From the NCBI RefSeq assembly GCF_001523745.2, contig NZ_CP013387.1, positions 930,001-994,000 on the forward strand: DNA of 64,000 nt, in the 5' to 3' direction. How positions within the stretch are numbered: position 1 is the first letter of the stretch; each line of letters begins with the position of its first letter. The notes beneath the pieces are model-generated. The model was given only the letters and a program-made list of their open reading frames with translations. It searched no databases and was not told the origin of the DNA. Made by a program: the position numbers and the translations under genes. Source of the DNA: Burkholderia mayonis (GTDB lineage: Bacteria; Pseudomonadota; Gammaproteobacteria; Burkholderiales; Burkholderiaceae). Positions 45,228-54,731 of this stretch are shown here, piece after piece.

Positions 45228-46382
45228 GTGAAAAACATCCGGTTTGCATGCGCGACCGCAGGGGTCCTGGCCGCGACGGCCGCACACGCACAGAGCTCGG
45301 TCACGCTGTACGGGCTGATCGACGCGGGGATCATGTATACGAACAACGTCGCGAGCGGCAACGCGCACGGCGGCCTCGTGCAGGCGACGACGGGCGCCGT
45401 CAACGGCAGCCGCTTCGGCGTGCGCGGCGCCGAGGATCTCGGCGGCGGCCTGAAGGCGCTGTTCGTGCTGGAGAACGGCTTCAACGACGAAAACGGCAAG
45501 CTCGGCCAGGACGGCCGGCTGTTCGGCCGCTTCGCGTACGTCGGGCTGTCGGACAATCGTTTCGGCACCCTGACGATCGGCCGGCAGTACGATTCGCTCG
45601 TCGATTTCGTCGCGCCGCTGTCGGCGACGGCGGGCACGTTCGGCGACGCGAGCTTCGCGCATCCGTTCGACAACGACAACCTGAACCACTCGCTGCGAAT
45701 CAGCAACGCGCTGAAGTACACGAGCAACACGTACGCGGGCTTCAAGTTCGGCGGCATGTACGCGATGTCGAACAGCACCGATTTCGCAACGAACCGCGCA
45801 TACAGCTTCGGCGCAAGCTACACGCGCGGCCCGCTGAACGTCGCAGCCGGCTACTTGCAGATCAACGGCTCGAAGGGCGCGACCGCGAGCAGCCCGGGCG
45901 CGGTCGACGTCGTCGAACCGGCGGCGAACGGCAAGGGCGGCTTCTCGCTCGGCGCGGACCGGATGCGCTCGTACGGCGGCGGCGTCGACTACGCGTTCGG
46001 CCCGGCGACGGTCGGCTTCGTATACACGCGCGCCGAATACGAGAACACCGCGTCGTTCGGCTCGACGGGCGGCACGGTCCGCTTCGACAACTACGAGCTG
46101 AACGGAAAGTACCAGGTGACGCCCGCGTTCAGCGTCGGCGCCGCGTACACGTATACGGATGGCCACGTCGACGACACCGTCAAGTACGGTTCCGATCCGA
46201 AATGGCATCAGGTCGATCTGCAGGCCGTGTACCGTTTGTCGCTGCGCACCGACGTTTATCTCGAAGGAATGTATCAGCACGCATCGGGACGCAACTACGT
46301 GGCGATGATCAACACCGCGGGCGGCGCGTCGTCGACGGGGAATCAGGTCGTCGCGGCAGTCGGTTTTCGTACGCGCTTCTAA
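45228..46382 (+). CDS. OmpC-type general porin
   Basis: A 384-aa outer-membrane porin of the Burkholderia Gram-negative porin family. The signal peptide ends AATAAHA before QSSVTLYGLIDAGIMYTNN, the classic start of these proteins. Family motifs include GSRFGVRGAEDLGGGLKALF, FGRFAYVGLSDNRFGTLTIG and alternating beta strands throughout, ending with aromatic VAAVGFRTRF for membrane insertion. It forms a trimeric 16-strand channel for small hydrophilic solutes. AAGGAG precedes the ATG. Monocistronic by spacing. Confidence 0.92.
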   Translation: MKNIRFACATAGVLAATAAHAQSSVTLYGLIDAGIMYTNNVASGNAHGGLVQATTGAVNGSRFGVRGAEDLGGGLKALFVLENGFNDENGKLGQDGRLFGRFAYVGLSDNRFGTLTIGRQYDSLVDFVAPLSATAGTFGDASFAHPFDNDNLNHSLRISNALKYTSNTYAGFKFGGMYAMSNSTDFATNRAYSFGASYTRGPLNVAAGYLQINGSKGATASSPGAVDVVEPAANGKGGFSLGADRMRSYGGGVDYAFGPATVGFVYTRAEYENTASFGSTGGTVRFDNYELNGKYQVTPAFSVGAAYTYTDGHVDDTVKYGSDPKWHQVDLQAVYRLSLRTDVYLEGMYQHASGRNYVAMINTAGGASSTGNQVVAAVGFRTRF

Positions 46383-46501
46383 CGATTCCGGCGGCGCGGC
46401 GCGGCGTGCGCAGCCGAGCGACGGAGCCCGAATCTATGGCTTGACAGGGCATGCGGCTTTGACGAAAGTGATTTCCCGTCAACGCCGAAGGAGCCGTTCA
46501 A

Positions 46502-46966
46502 ATGCATGCCACATTCCGTCGTCCGTCGTTCAGCAGTGCGGTGTTCTACCGCGATCCGCGCGTCGCGCTCGAATGGCTCGAACGCGCGTTCGGCTTTACG
46601 CGCAGCCTGGTCGTCAACGATGCGGAGGGACGCATCGCGCACGCCGAGATGTCGTTCGGCGAAAGCGTCGTGATGATCGGCGCCGGCGGTTGGAGCGACT
46701 TCGCCGTCAGCCCGTCGTTGCTCGACGGCAAGAACACGCAATGCGTGCACGTACAGCTCGAGTCCGGCATCGACGCGCATTGCGAGCGGGCCCGCGCGGC
46801 GGGCGCCGTCATCCTGCAAGAGCCCGCCGATCAGTTCTACGGCGACCGCACGTACCGCGCTCGCGATCCTGAGCGACATGTCTGGACGTTCGGCCAGACG
46901 GTGCGCCGCGTTTCGCGAGAAGAAGCCGAGCAGCGCAGCGGGCTGACGATCGAAGGCTGGAAGTGA
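46502..46966 (+). CDS. VOC-superfamily protein (glyoxalase/bleomycin-resistance type)
   Basis: A 154-aa two-module VOC protein. The first module has SAVFYRDPRVALEWLERAFG and IAHAEMSFGESVVMIGAG. The second has HVQLESGIDAHCERARAAGA and ends YRARDPERHVWTFGQTV, with the metal-site Glu in DPERH. Members bind a metal for isomerase or dioxygenase chemistry or bind drugs without metal; the substrate is not identifiable. It follows the porin by 119 bases on the same strand, with AGGAG near the start. Alone otherwise. Confidence 0.82.
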   Translation: MHATFRRPSFSSAVFYRDPRVALEWLERAFGFTRSLVVNDAEGRIAHAEMSFGESVVMIGAGGWSDFAVSPSLLDGKNTQCVHVQLESGIDAHCERARAAGAVILQEPADQFYGDRTYRARDPERHVWTFGQTVRRVSREEAEQRSGLTIEGWK

Positions 46967-47495
46967 AAGCGGCGTGACGATGCGGCGTGCAGTTCGCACG
47001 GCGCATCGTTTCGTCTATCCGCGTCAAACCGTCACGCCGTTGCGTCGCCGCGAGAACGCGGCGTCGTTCCTAGTCTTCAAATCGATGTCCGTCTCGCGGG
47101 CAATCGGCCGCGCGCGGCGGCCCCGCACGTTCGCCGCCCGGCGTCGTCTCCACGTTTATCGGCGGGCTTTTCAGCACGCACGCCATGCCCGATTTCAACG
47201 GAATATGTCCGTCAAAATTCAGACATAATCGGCAATTTTTAAACGTAGAGGTGAATCGGTTATTGCGGCCCGAAATACTTCCATTTAATCGCATTATCGC
47301 GTTAAGCGATTTGCACAGTAGAATGGCGGCCGAGTGGCGGTATGATGCACGTCGCTTGTGCAAGGTGAATGACGAAGATTGTCCGCTTTGCAATATTCGA
47401 GTTCGATTTCGGTATGGATTGTCCGAATCGGGATGCGGCGGCCTTATTGACCGTGCATCATCCGTTCACGCTGGAATGCTGGAGACCAATAAACG
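46967..47495. other. 529-base promoter region of the cytosine operon
   Basis: No gene. An AT-rich core at about 47200-47300 is unusual for this chromosome and probably contains the codB promoter. A clear -35/-10 pair cannot be fixed by eye. Confidence 0.5.
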
Positions 47496-48758
47496 ATGGC
47501 GACACGGGGCGAATTCTCATTGAGCGAAGTGCCGGCGCACGAGCGCAAAGGCGTGCTGTCGATCACGATGGTGCTGCTCAGCTTCACGTTTTTCACGGGC
47601 ACGATGTTCGCGGGCGGCAAGATCGGCGTCGCGTTTCGCGTCGTCGACATGTTGTGGGTCGCGGTTGTCGGCAACCTGCTGCTCGCTGTCTACGCGGCGG
47701 CGCTCGCGTTCGTCGCGTCGCGCAGCGGTCTGAACTCGGTGCTGATGGGGCGCTTCTGCTTCGGCGAGGTCGGCAGCAAGCTGTCCGACTTCCTGCTCGG
47801 CTTTGCCGAGCTCGGCTGGTATGCATGGGGCACCGCGACCGTCGCAATCGTGCTCGTCAAGCTGCTCGGCTGGCCCGCGTCGGTCACGACGCCGCTGATG
47901 GTGCTGTTCGGGTTCGGCTTCGCGATCACCGCGATCGTCGGCTATCGCGGGATGGACGCGCTGTCGCGCGTGTCGGTGCCGCTGATGTTCGTGCTGCTCG
48001 TCGTGTCGATGTGGATCGCGACGCGCGACGTCGGCGGCTGGCCCGGCCTCGCGAAGATCGTGCCGACGCAGCCGATGAGCTTCGCCGCCGCGGTCACGAT
48101 GGTGTTCGGCACGTTCGCGAGCGGCGCGACCCAGGCGACCAACTGGACGCGGCTCGCGAAGAGCGGCCGCGCGGCCGTCGCCGCGAGCATGATCGGCTTT
48201 TTCGTCGGCAACGGCCTGATGATCGTCGCGGGCGCGTATTGCGCGATCGTCTATCAGCAGCCGGACATCGTCGAAGTGATGATGCTGCAAGGGCTGTCGA
48301 TCGCGGCCGTCGTGATGCTCTGCATGAACCTGTGGACGATCCAGGGGCCGACGATCTACAACGTGTCGGCGGCCGCGTGCCATTTGCTGCGCACCGAGCG
48401 TCGCCGCGCGCTGACGCTCGTCGGCGCGGCGGTCGGCATCGTGCTCGCGATCGGCGGCATGTACGAACTGTTGATTCCGTTCCTGATCTTGCTCGGCTCG
48501 ATCATCCCGCCCGTCGGCGGCGTGATCCTCGCGGACTTCTGGTATCGCCACCGCGGCCGCTATCCGGCGATCGCGACCGCGCCGCTGCCGCGCTTCAACG
48601 TCGCGGGGCTCGCCGCGTATGCGATCGGCGCGGCGCTCGCGTATGCGTCGCCGTGGATCGCGCCGCTCGTCGGCATTGCCGCGTCGTCGCTCTGCTACAT
48701 CGTGTTCGTGCAGGTCGCGAGCCGCATCGCGCGTGCGCCGTCGATCCAGGGGGAGTGA
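47496..48758 (+). CDS. codB: Cytosine/purine permease (NCS1 family)
   Basis: A 420-aa inner-membrane protein of 12 segments. Early sequence LSFTFFTGTMFAGGKIGVAF, then GRFCFGEVGSKLSDFLLGFA and ASGATQATNWTRLAKSGRAA, are characteristic of CodB-type NCS1 symporters, with the substrate-site Trp-Thr region kept. It imports cytosine with a cation. It is the first gene of a tight operon with a PucR regulator (4-base gap) and cytosine deaminase. The ATG at 47496 lies after a weak AGACC region, so translation may be modest. Confidence 0.88.
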   Translation: MATRGEFSLSEVPAHERKGVLSITMVLLSFTFFTGTMFAGGKIGVAFRVVDMLWVAVVGNLLLAVYAAALAFVASRSGLNSVLMGRFCFGEVGSKLSDFLLGFAELGWYAWGTATVAIVLVKLLGWPASVTTPLMVLFGFGFAITAIVGYRGMDALSRVSVPLMFVLLVVSMWIATRDVGGWPGLAKIVPTQPMSFAAAVTMVFGTFASGATQATNWTRLAKSGRAAVAASMIGFFVGNGLMIVAGAYCAIVYQQPDIVEVMMLQGLSIAAVVMLCMNLWTIQGPTIYNVSAAACHLLRTERRRALTLVGAAVGIVLAIGGMYELLIPFLILLGSIIPPVGGVILADFWYRHRGRYPAIATAPLPRFNVAGLAAYAIGAALAYASPWIAPLVGIAASSLCYIVFVQVASRIARAPSIQGE

Positions 48759-48762
48759 AGCG

Positions 48763-49995
48763 ATGAGTCTGACCGTCAGCGAGATCCTGCAACTGCCCGG
48801 CCTCGAAGAGCTCGAGCTGCGCGCGGGTGAGCGCGGCGTGCAGCGGCCGGTGCGCTGGTACTACGTCGCCGAGAACGAAGGCATCGCCGACTGGGTGATG
48901 GGCGGCGAGCTCGTGTTCGTCACCGGGATCAATCATCCGCGCGACGAGGCGAACCTGCTGCAATTGATTCGCGAAGGCGCGAAGAGCGGCATCGCCGGGA
49001 TGGTGATCCTCACGGGCGAGGCGTTCATCCGCCGCATTCCCGATTCGGTCGTCGCGCTCGCCGAGCAGCTCGGGATTCCGCTGATCGAGCAGCCGTATCT
49101 GCTGAAGATGGTGATCGTCACGCAGCTGATCGGCACAGCGCTCGTGCGACACGAGAATACGCTGCGCTCGCAGCGCGACATCGTCAACCAGCTGCTGACG
49201 GGCGATTACCCGAGCATCGACATCGCGGCCCATCGCGCGCGCAACCTGCAGCTCGCGCTCGACCGGCCGCGCCGCGTCGTCGCGCTCAGGCTCGCGGGCG
49301 TGCCCGCGCTCTTCGACGGCCGCGATCCGGCCGCGGCCGAGACGCTGCTGCAGGATGCGCGGCGGACCGTCCAGCGCGGTCTCGACGACTGGCTGCGCGA
49401 CGAGAACGGCGCGCTGCCCGTCGTCGAGCAGGGCGAACTGTTCGTGCTGCTGCTGCCGTGCGACGATCCGCGCTTTCGGAAGAGCAAGCTCGCGCTCGGC
49501 GCGCTGCGCGACGCGCTGAGCCGGCAAATCGGCCCGCTCGCGCTGTTCATCGGGATTTCGTCGACGGTCGGCGCCGCGGGCCATTACTGCCGCGGGCTCG
49601 CCGAGGCGCGGCAGGCGCTCGGCGTCGCCGAAGGGATGCGGCCGGGGCAGGGCCTGTGCGATTACAGCGAGCTCGGCGTGCTGAAGCTGCTTGCGGCGAT
49701 TCCCGATCCGACGCTGATCGACAGCTTCGTGAAGGAAACGCTCGGTAATCTGCTCGACAGCAACCGCAAGCACCCGACGATGCTGATCGAGACGCTCGAG
49801 GCGCTGCTTCAGGAAAACGGCAATGCGATCAAGACGGCCGAGCAATTGGCGATCCATCGCAACACGCTCAATCACCGGCTGCGCAGGATCGAGACGCAGT
49901 CGGGGCAATCGCTCGCCGATCCGTATTTTCGGTTGAACGCGTCCGTCGCGCTGCTCGCGTGGCGGATGTCGGACACGCAACGACAGGAGTTCTGA
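48763..49995 (+). CDS. PucR-family transcriptional regulator inside the cod operon
   Basis: A 410-aa regulator. The N-terminal PucR domain begins SLTVSEILQLPGLEELELRA and includes WVMGGELVFVTGINHPRDEA and GIPLIEQPYLLKMV. A GGDEF-like middle and the C-terminal HTH_30 (AEQLAIHRNTLNHRLRRIET) complete the family layout. PucR proteins control purine and pyrimidine catabolism in response to pathway metabolites. The gene starts 4 bases after codB and its TGA overlaps the codA ATG (TGATG), so it is translated with them and probably autoregulates the operon. Confidence 0.9.
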   Translation: MSLTVSEILQLPGLEELELRAGERGVQRPVRWYYVAENEGIADWVMGGELVFVTGINHPRDEANLLQLIREGAKSGIAGMVILTGEAFIRRIPDSVVALAEQLGIPLIEQPYLLKMVIVTQLIGTALVRHENTLRSQRDIVNQLLTGDYPSIDIAAHRARNLQLALDRPRRVVALRLAGVPALFDGRDPAAAETLLQDARRTVQRGLDDWLRDENGALPVVEQGELFVLLLPCDDPRFRKSKLALGALRDALSRQIGPLALFIGISSTVGAAGHYCRGLAEARQALGVAEGMRPGQGLCDYSELGVLKLLAAIPDPTLIDSFVKETLGNLLDSNRKHPTMLIETLEALLQENGNAIKTAEQLAIHRNTLNHRLRRIETQSGQSLADPYFRLNASVALLAWRMSDTQRQEF

Positions 49996-51242
49996 TGAAG
50001 CTCATCAACGCGACGCTGCGCAAGCGCAGCGGTCTTTTCAGCATCGCGCTCGACGGCGGCGCGATCGCGAGCGTCACGCCGCAGTCGGCGCGCGTCGCCG
50101 CGCAGGGCGCGGACGATATCGACGTCGAAGGCCGGCTCGTGATTGCGCCGCTCGTCGAGCCGCACATCCATCTCGACGCGGTGCTGACGGCGGGCGAGCC
50201 CGAATGGAACATGAGCGGCACGCTGTTCGAAGGCATCGAGCGATGGTCGCAGCGCAAGGCGACGATCACGCACGAGGACACGAAGACGCGCGCGCACGCG
50301 GCGATCGCGATGCTGCGCGATCACGGGATCCAGCACGTGCGCACGCACGTCGACGTCACCGATCCGACGCTTGCCGCGCTGAAGGCGATGCTCGAAGTGA
50401 AGGACGAGGCGCGCGGCCTGATCGATCTGCAGATCGTCGCGTTTCCGCAAGAAGGGATCGAATCGTTCGACGGCGGCCGCAGGCTGATGGAGCAGGCGAT
50501 CGAGATCGGCGCGGACGTCGTCGGCGGCATCCCGCACTTCGAGAACACGCGCGAACAGGGCGTGAGCTCGATCCGGTTCCTGATGGATCTCGCCGAGCGC
50601 ACCGGCTGCCTCGTCGACGTGCATTGCGACGAGACCGACGATCCGAACTCGCGCTTTCTCGAAGTGCTCGCCGAGGAAGCGCGCGTGCGCGGGCTCGGCG
50701 CGCGCGTGACGGCGAGCCACACGACCGCGATGGGCTCGTACGACAACGCGTATTGCTCGAAGCTGTTCCGCTTGCTGAAGCGCTCGGACATCAACTTCAT
50801 CTCGTGTCCGACCGAGAGCATCCATTTGCAGGGCCGCTTCGACACGTTCCCGAAGCGCCGCGGCGTCACGCGCGTCGCCGAGCTCGACCATGCGGGGATG
50901 AACGTGTGCTTCGGGCAGGATTCGATTCGGGATCCTTGGTATCCGCTCGGCAACGGCAACATCCTGCGCGTGCTCGACGCGGGGCTGCACATCTGCCACC
51001 TGATGGGCTATCAGGATCTCGCGCGCAGCCTCGACTTCGTCACCGACCACAGCGCGCGGACGATGCATCTCGGCGAGCGCTACGGGATCGAGCCGGGACG
51101 GCCCGCGAATCTCGTCGTGCTCGACGCGAGCGACGACTACGAAGTGCTGCGGCGGCAGGCGAAGGCGCTGCTGTCGATTCGCGGCGGCGACGTGATCATG
51201 CGCCGGGTGCCCGAGCGCATCGACTATCCGGTCGTACGCTGA
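49995..51242 (+). CDS. codA: Cytosine deaminase
   Basis: A 415-aa amidohydrolase that converts cytosine to uracil and ammonia. The first metal-binding pair is in VEPHIHLDAVLTAGEPEW, the second His region in VDVHCDETDDPNSRFLEVL, with TASHTTAMGSYDNAYC and the catalytic Asp in NVCFGQDSIRDPWYPLGNGN. These match E. coli CodA closely in order and spacing. It overlaps pucR by one base and, with codB, gives uptake plus deamination. A 12-bp inverted repeat begins right at its stop. Confidence 0.92.
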   Translation: MKLINATLRKRSGLFSIALDGGAIASVTPQSARVAAQGADDIDVEGRLVIAPLVEPHIHLDAVLTAGEPEWNMSGTLFEGIERWSQRKATITHEDTKTRAHAAIAMLRDHGIQHVRTHVDVTDPTLAALKAMLEVKDEARGLIDLQIVAFPQEGIESFDGGRRLMEQAIEIGADVVGGIPHFENTREQGVSSIRFLMDLAERTGCLVDVHCDETDDPNSRFLEVLAEEARVRGLGARVTASHTTAMGSYDNAYCSKLFRLLKRSDINFISCPTESIHLQGRFDTFPKRRGVTRVAELDHAGMNVCFGQDSIRDPWYPLGNGNILRVLDAGLHICHLMGYQDLARSLDFVTDHSARTMHLGERYGIEPGRPANLVVLDASDDYEVLRRQAKALLSIRGGDVIMRRVPERIDYPVVR

Positions 51243-51286
51243 CGCACGGCGGCGGCGGGGCATATGCGTTCCGTCGCCGCCGTGCG
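51243..51286. terminator. Bidirectional hairpin between codA and the MFS gene
   Basis: CGCACGGCGGCG (51243-51254) and its exact complement (51275-51286) form a 12-bp stem with a 20-base loop. It fills the 47-base gap between the convergent stops of codA and the MFS gene. There is no long T-run on either side, so it may act as a shared transcript end rather than a classic terminator. Confidence 0.6.
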
Positions 51287-51289
51287 CCG

Positions 51290-52594
51290 TCATTCGTGCC
51301 CGTGCTTGAGCCGCAGGCTCGCGAATGCGGCGACGACGAGCGCGATCGCGAGGAACGCGAGGCCGTTCTTCGCGTTGCCGGTCACTTGCTCGATCGTGCC
51401 GACGACGGTCGGGCCGACGAAGCCGCCGAGCAGGCCGCATGTGTTGACGAGGCCGAGCCCGCCCGCGAGTGCGCTGCCGGACAGCCGTGACGCGGGGAAC
51501 GTGAACACGATCGACTGCACGACGAAGAACATCGACGCGGCGACGCACACGCTGAGGAGCGCGGCCGCGGGCTGCGCATACGCCGCGCAGACGAGTCCCG
51601 CCGCCATCACGACGAGCCCCGCGCACAGCATCCGCCGCGACTGCGACGAGTCGCGCGCGAAGCGCGGCAGCGTCGCCGCGCCGAGCGCCGCGGCGATCCA
51701 CGGCATCGCGGCCAGCAGGCCGATGACGATGGGCGTGAAGCGCCCCGATTCGCCGATGATGCCGGGCAGGAAGAAGATCATCGTGTAGATCGTCAGTTGA
51801 TGGCAGAAATACACGAAGATCGCGAGCCAGATCTGCGGATCGCGCAGCGCGATGCCGAACGTATGCGTCCCGTGCGCGGACGCGCCCTCCGCCTGTTCGC
51901 TCGCGAGCGTGCGTTCGAGCGCGCGGCCGACTTCGGGCGCGAGCCAGCGCGCGTCGCTCGGCCGGTCCGGCAGGCGGGTCCAGACGACGAATGCAAGCGC
52001 GATCGCCGGAATGCCTTCGATCATGAACAACCATTGCCAGCCGTGCAGCCCGAGCGCGCCGTCGAGTTCGAGCAGCGCGCCCGCGAGCGGGCCACCGACG
52101 ATGTTCGCGATGCACACGCCGAGCAGAAAATAGCCGGTCGCGCGTGCGCGTTCCTCGCGGCCGAACCAGTAGGTCAGATACAGCATCACGCCGGGAAAGA
52201 GCCCGGCCTCGGCGGCGCCGAGCATGACGCGCATCGCATAGAACGACGTTTCGCCGCGCACGAGCGCCATCGCGACCGACAGCGCGCCCCACGTGATCAT
52301 GATTCGTGTGATCCAGAACCGCGCGCCGACGCGATGCATGATCAGATTGCTCGGGATCTCGAAGAGTGCGTACGTGACGAAGAAGAGTCCCGCGCCGAGA
52401 CCGTAGGCGGCCGACGAAATGCCGAGATCGACGCCCATCGAATGCTTCGCGAACGCGATGTTCGTGCGATCGAGGAAGCTGATCACGTATGCGGTGATGA
52501 GCAGCGGCATCAGCTTGCGGAACAGCAGGCGGTTCAGCGACGCGCGGGCGTCGCCGGCGGGCGGACAGAGAGCTTCGGCGTGGTGAGCGGACAT
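51290..52594 (-). CDS. MFS transporter, anion:cation symporter (ACS) type
   Basis: A 434-aa 12-segment transporter. The N-terminal FRKLMPLLITAYVISFLDRT and NIAFAKHSMGVDLGISSAAY, with YLTYWFGREERARATGYFLL, are the hallmarks of the ACS branch, which takes up organic acids such as tartrate, phthalate or hydroxy acids. It is the last gene of a minus-strand set after BKACE (193-base gap), the SDR and the GntR regulator, so its cargo is probably the hydroxy or keto acid that these enzymes handle. Confidence 0.88.
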   Translation of the reverse strand: MSAHHAEALCPPAGDARASLNRLLFRKLMPLLITAYVISFLDRTNIAFAKHSMGVDLGISSAAYGLGAGLFFVTYALFEIPSNLIMHRVGARFWITRIMITWGALSVAMALVRGETSFYAMRVMLGAAEAGLFPGVMLYLTYWFGREERARATGYFLLGVCIANIVGGPLAGALLELDGALGLHGWQWLFMIEGIPAIALAFVVWTRLPDRPSDARWLAPEVGRALERTLASEQAEGASAHGTHTFGIALRDPQIWLAIFVYFCHQLTIYTMIFFLPGIIGESGRFTPIVIGLLAAMPWIAAALGAATLPRFARDSSQSRRMLCAGLVVMAAGLVCAAYAQPAAALLSVCVAASMFFVVQSIVFTFPASRLSGSALAGGLGLVNTCGLLGGFVGPTVVGTIEQVTGNAKNGLAFLAIALVVAAFASLRLKHGHE

Positions 52595-52787
52595 GGGTGC
52601 GACTCCGGTGGGAACGAGCCGGAGCGCACGGCAAGCACGGCGCTCCGCGTTCAGATGACGGGCAGATGCGCAGGTCGCGCGCCGGCGGCGCTCGTCGGGA
52701 GCGGGGCGAAAGGCGGCCTGCCGGGCATCGGCTTGCGCCGATGCCGCGTTTCTGCGCTTGCTTGTCGAATGGTCGGGCGGCGCGTCG

Positions 52788-53720
52788 TCAGAAGTTGACC
52801 GCGTCGCCGCCCTTGAGCGCGAGCATCGCGCGCGCGTCGGCGGGCGTCGCGATCTCGAGCGACAATCCTTCGAGCACCTGACGAATCTTGCGCACCTGGG
52901 CGGCGCTCGATTCGGCGAGCTTGCCCGGCGCGATCCACAGCGAATCCTCGAGGCCGACGCGCACGTTCGCGCCCTGCGCGGCGCCGATCGTCGCGAGCGG
53001 AATCTGGTTCTTGCCCGCGCCGAGGATCGACCACACGTAGTCGCCGCCGAACAGGCGGTCGGCCGTGCGGCGCATGTGCGCGAGATCTTCCGGATGCGCG
53101 CCGATGCCGCCGAGGAGGCCGAACACGCTCTGGATGAAGAACGGCGGCTTCGCGAGCCCGCGATCGACGAAGTGCGCGAGGTTGTACAGGTGCGAGAGGT
53201 CGTAGCACTCGAATTCGAAGCGCGTGCCGTTCGCGCCGCAGCTCGTCAGGATCGTCTCGATGTCCGCAAAGGTGTTCTTGAACACGAGGTCGCGGCTTTT
53301 CTCCAGATGCTCGCGTTCCCACGGATGTCTGAATTCGCGGAACCGCTCGAGCATCGGATAGAGGCCGAAGTTCATCGAGCCCATGTTCAGCGACGCGACC
53401 TCGGGCTGGAAATGATGCGCGGGACGCAGCCGCTCCGCGACCGTCATGTGCGGGCTGCCGCCCGTCGTGATGTTGATCACCGCGCCGGTGCGCGCCTTGA
53501 TGCGCGGCAGGAATTCGGCGAACACGGCCGGGTCTTGCGTCGGCCGGCCGTCGGCCGGATCGCGCGCGTGCAGGTGCAGGATCGCCGCGCCGGCTTCGGC
53601 GGCCGCGACCGCCGCTTCCTCGATCTCGCGCGGCGTCACGGGCAAGTGCGGCGACATCGACGGCGTGTGGATCGCGCCCGTCGGCGCGCAGGTGATGATG
53701 ACTTTGCGGGTGCTGGCCAC
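52788..53720 (-). CDS. BKACE-family beta-keto acid cleavage enzyme
   Basis: A 310-aa TIM-barrel enzyme related to 3-keto-5-aminohexanoate cleavage enzyme (Kce). The zinc site is seen in LHLHARDPADGRPTQDP, with further conserved SLNMGSMNFG and RVGLEDSLW (catalytic Glu region). Members condense a beta-keto acid with acetyl-CoA to give acetoacetate and a new acyl-CoA; the family includes dehydrocarnitine cleavage enzymes. The SDR 51 bases upstream could make the keto acid from a beta-hydroxy acid. The actual substrate is unknown. Confidence 0.9.
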   Translation of the reverse strand: MASTRKVIITCAPTGAIHTPSMSPHLPVTPREIEEAAVAAAEAGAAILHLHARDPADGRPTQDPAVFAEFLPRIKARTGAVINITTGGSPHMTVAERLRPAHHFQPEVASLNMGSMNFGLYPMLERFREFRHPWEREHLEKSRDLVFKNTFADIETILTSCGANGTRFEFECYDLSHLYNLAHFVDRGLAKPPFFIQSVFGLLGGIGAHPEDLAHMRRTADRLFGGDYVWSILGAGKNQIPLATIGAAQGANVRVGLEDSLWIAPGKLAESSAAQVRKIRQVLEGLSLEIATPADARAMLALKGGDAVNF

Positions 53721-53771
53721 GTTAGGGCTCCTTTCGATGCTCGACCGTGAATGGCGATGGTTGATGGCGCG

Positions 53772-54569
53772 TCAGAGCGCCTCGACGTTGCCGCAGACGG
53801 AAATCGCCTGCCCGGAAATCCCGTGGCCGCCCGGCGAGCAGAGGAACAGCGCCGTCGCGGCGATCTCGTCCGGGTCGGTCATTCGCCGCAGCGAGATCTT
53901 CTCGAGATAGCGCGCTTCCATCCGATCGTAGTCGATGCCGAGCTGCGCGGCCCGCGCTTCGATCACGCGGCGCATCCGCGGGCCGCGGACGATGCCCGGC
54001 TGGATCGCGTTCACGCGGATGCCGAGCGGGCCGAGTTCGATCGCGAGGCTTTTCACGAGGCCGACGACCGCCCATTTGGTCGCCGAGTACGGCGTGCGGA
54101 ACGCATAGCCCAGGCGTCCCGCGACCGACGACAGCGCGATGATCGCGCCGCCGTGCGGCGCGTCGCGCAACAGCGGCACCGCGCGCCGCGCGAACTGGAA
54201 CTGCGCGTTCAGGTTGATCGCGACCGTCTGCTCCCATTGCGCGGGATCGATTTCGTCGATGCCGCCCGTCGGTCCGGCGATGCCGGCGTTGTTGACGAGC
54301 ACGTCGAGCCCGCCGAGCGTTTGCACGACGTCGGCGAACACGCGCTCGACGGCGGCCGGATCGGCGACGTCGGCGAGCGTCGTGCCGAGCGCGGCGCGCG
54401 ACGGGCGGTCCGCAAGCCCGGCGAGCGCCTTCTCGGATGCGTCGCAGACGTGAACCTTGCCGCCGCATTCGGCGAACGCGTCGGCGATCGCGAGCCCGAT
54501 GCCGGACGCGCCGCCCGTCACGAGTACGCGCAGACCGGCGTATGGCTTCAGTAGATCGAGTGCGGCCAT
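53772..54569 (-). CDS. SDR-family dehydrogenase paired with BKACE
   Basis: A 265-aa classical short-chain dehydrogenase: cofactor loop VTGGASGIGLAIADAF, NNAGIAGPTGG, Ser in ALSSVAGRLGYAF and the catalytic TPYSATKWAVVGLVKSLAIE (YxxxK). The Asp in VCDASEKAL suggests NAD rather than NADP. The ATG at 54569 is preferred; an upstream in-frame start adds a low-quality 53-residue tail. It lies 51 bases before BKACE and is inferred to oxidise a beta-hydroxy acid to the keto acid that BKACE cleaves. Confidence 0.88.
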   Translation of the reverse strand: MAALDLLKPYAGLRVLVTGGASGIGLAIADAFAECGGKVHVCDASEKALAGLADRPSRAALGTTLADVADPAAVERVFADVVQTLGGLDVLVNNAGIAGPTGGIDEIDPAQWEQTVAINLNAQFQFARRAVPLLRDAPHGGAIIALSSVAGRLGYAFRTPYSATKWAVVGLVKSLAIELGPLGIRVNAIQPGIVRGPRMRRVIEARAAQLGIDYDRMEARYLEKISLRRMTDPDEIAATALFLCSPGGHGISGQAISVCGNVEAL

Positions 54570-54731
54570 GAGTGTCTGTCTCCAGTGATGTCTGTGGTTT
54601 TTTTGTGATGTCGCCGTGGTTTCCTCGGCGATCTGCAATCGGCGATCGTCGATCGCTCGCCGCGCCGCCGATGACGGCCCGGATGTGCGACGGGCGGCGC
54701 GCCGCGCGGCTTGCCTCGAAGGCTGCACCGC

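Noticed and set aside
45210..46280. Long antisense frame opposite the porin
   Set aside because: Typical GC-skew shadow; the plus strand has a full porin with signal peptide and C-terminal aromatic strand.
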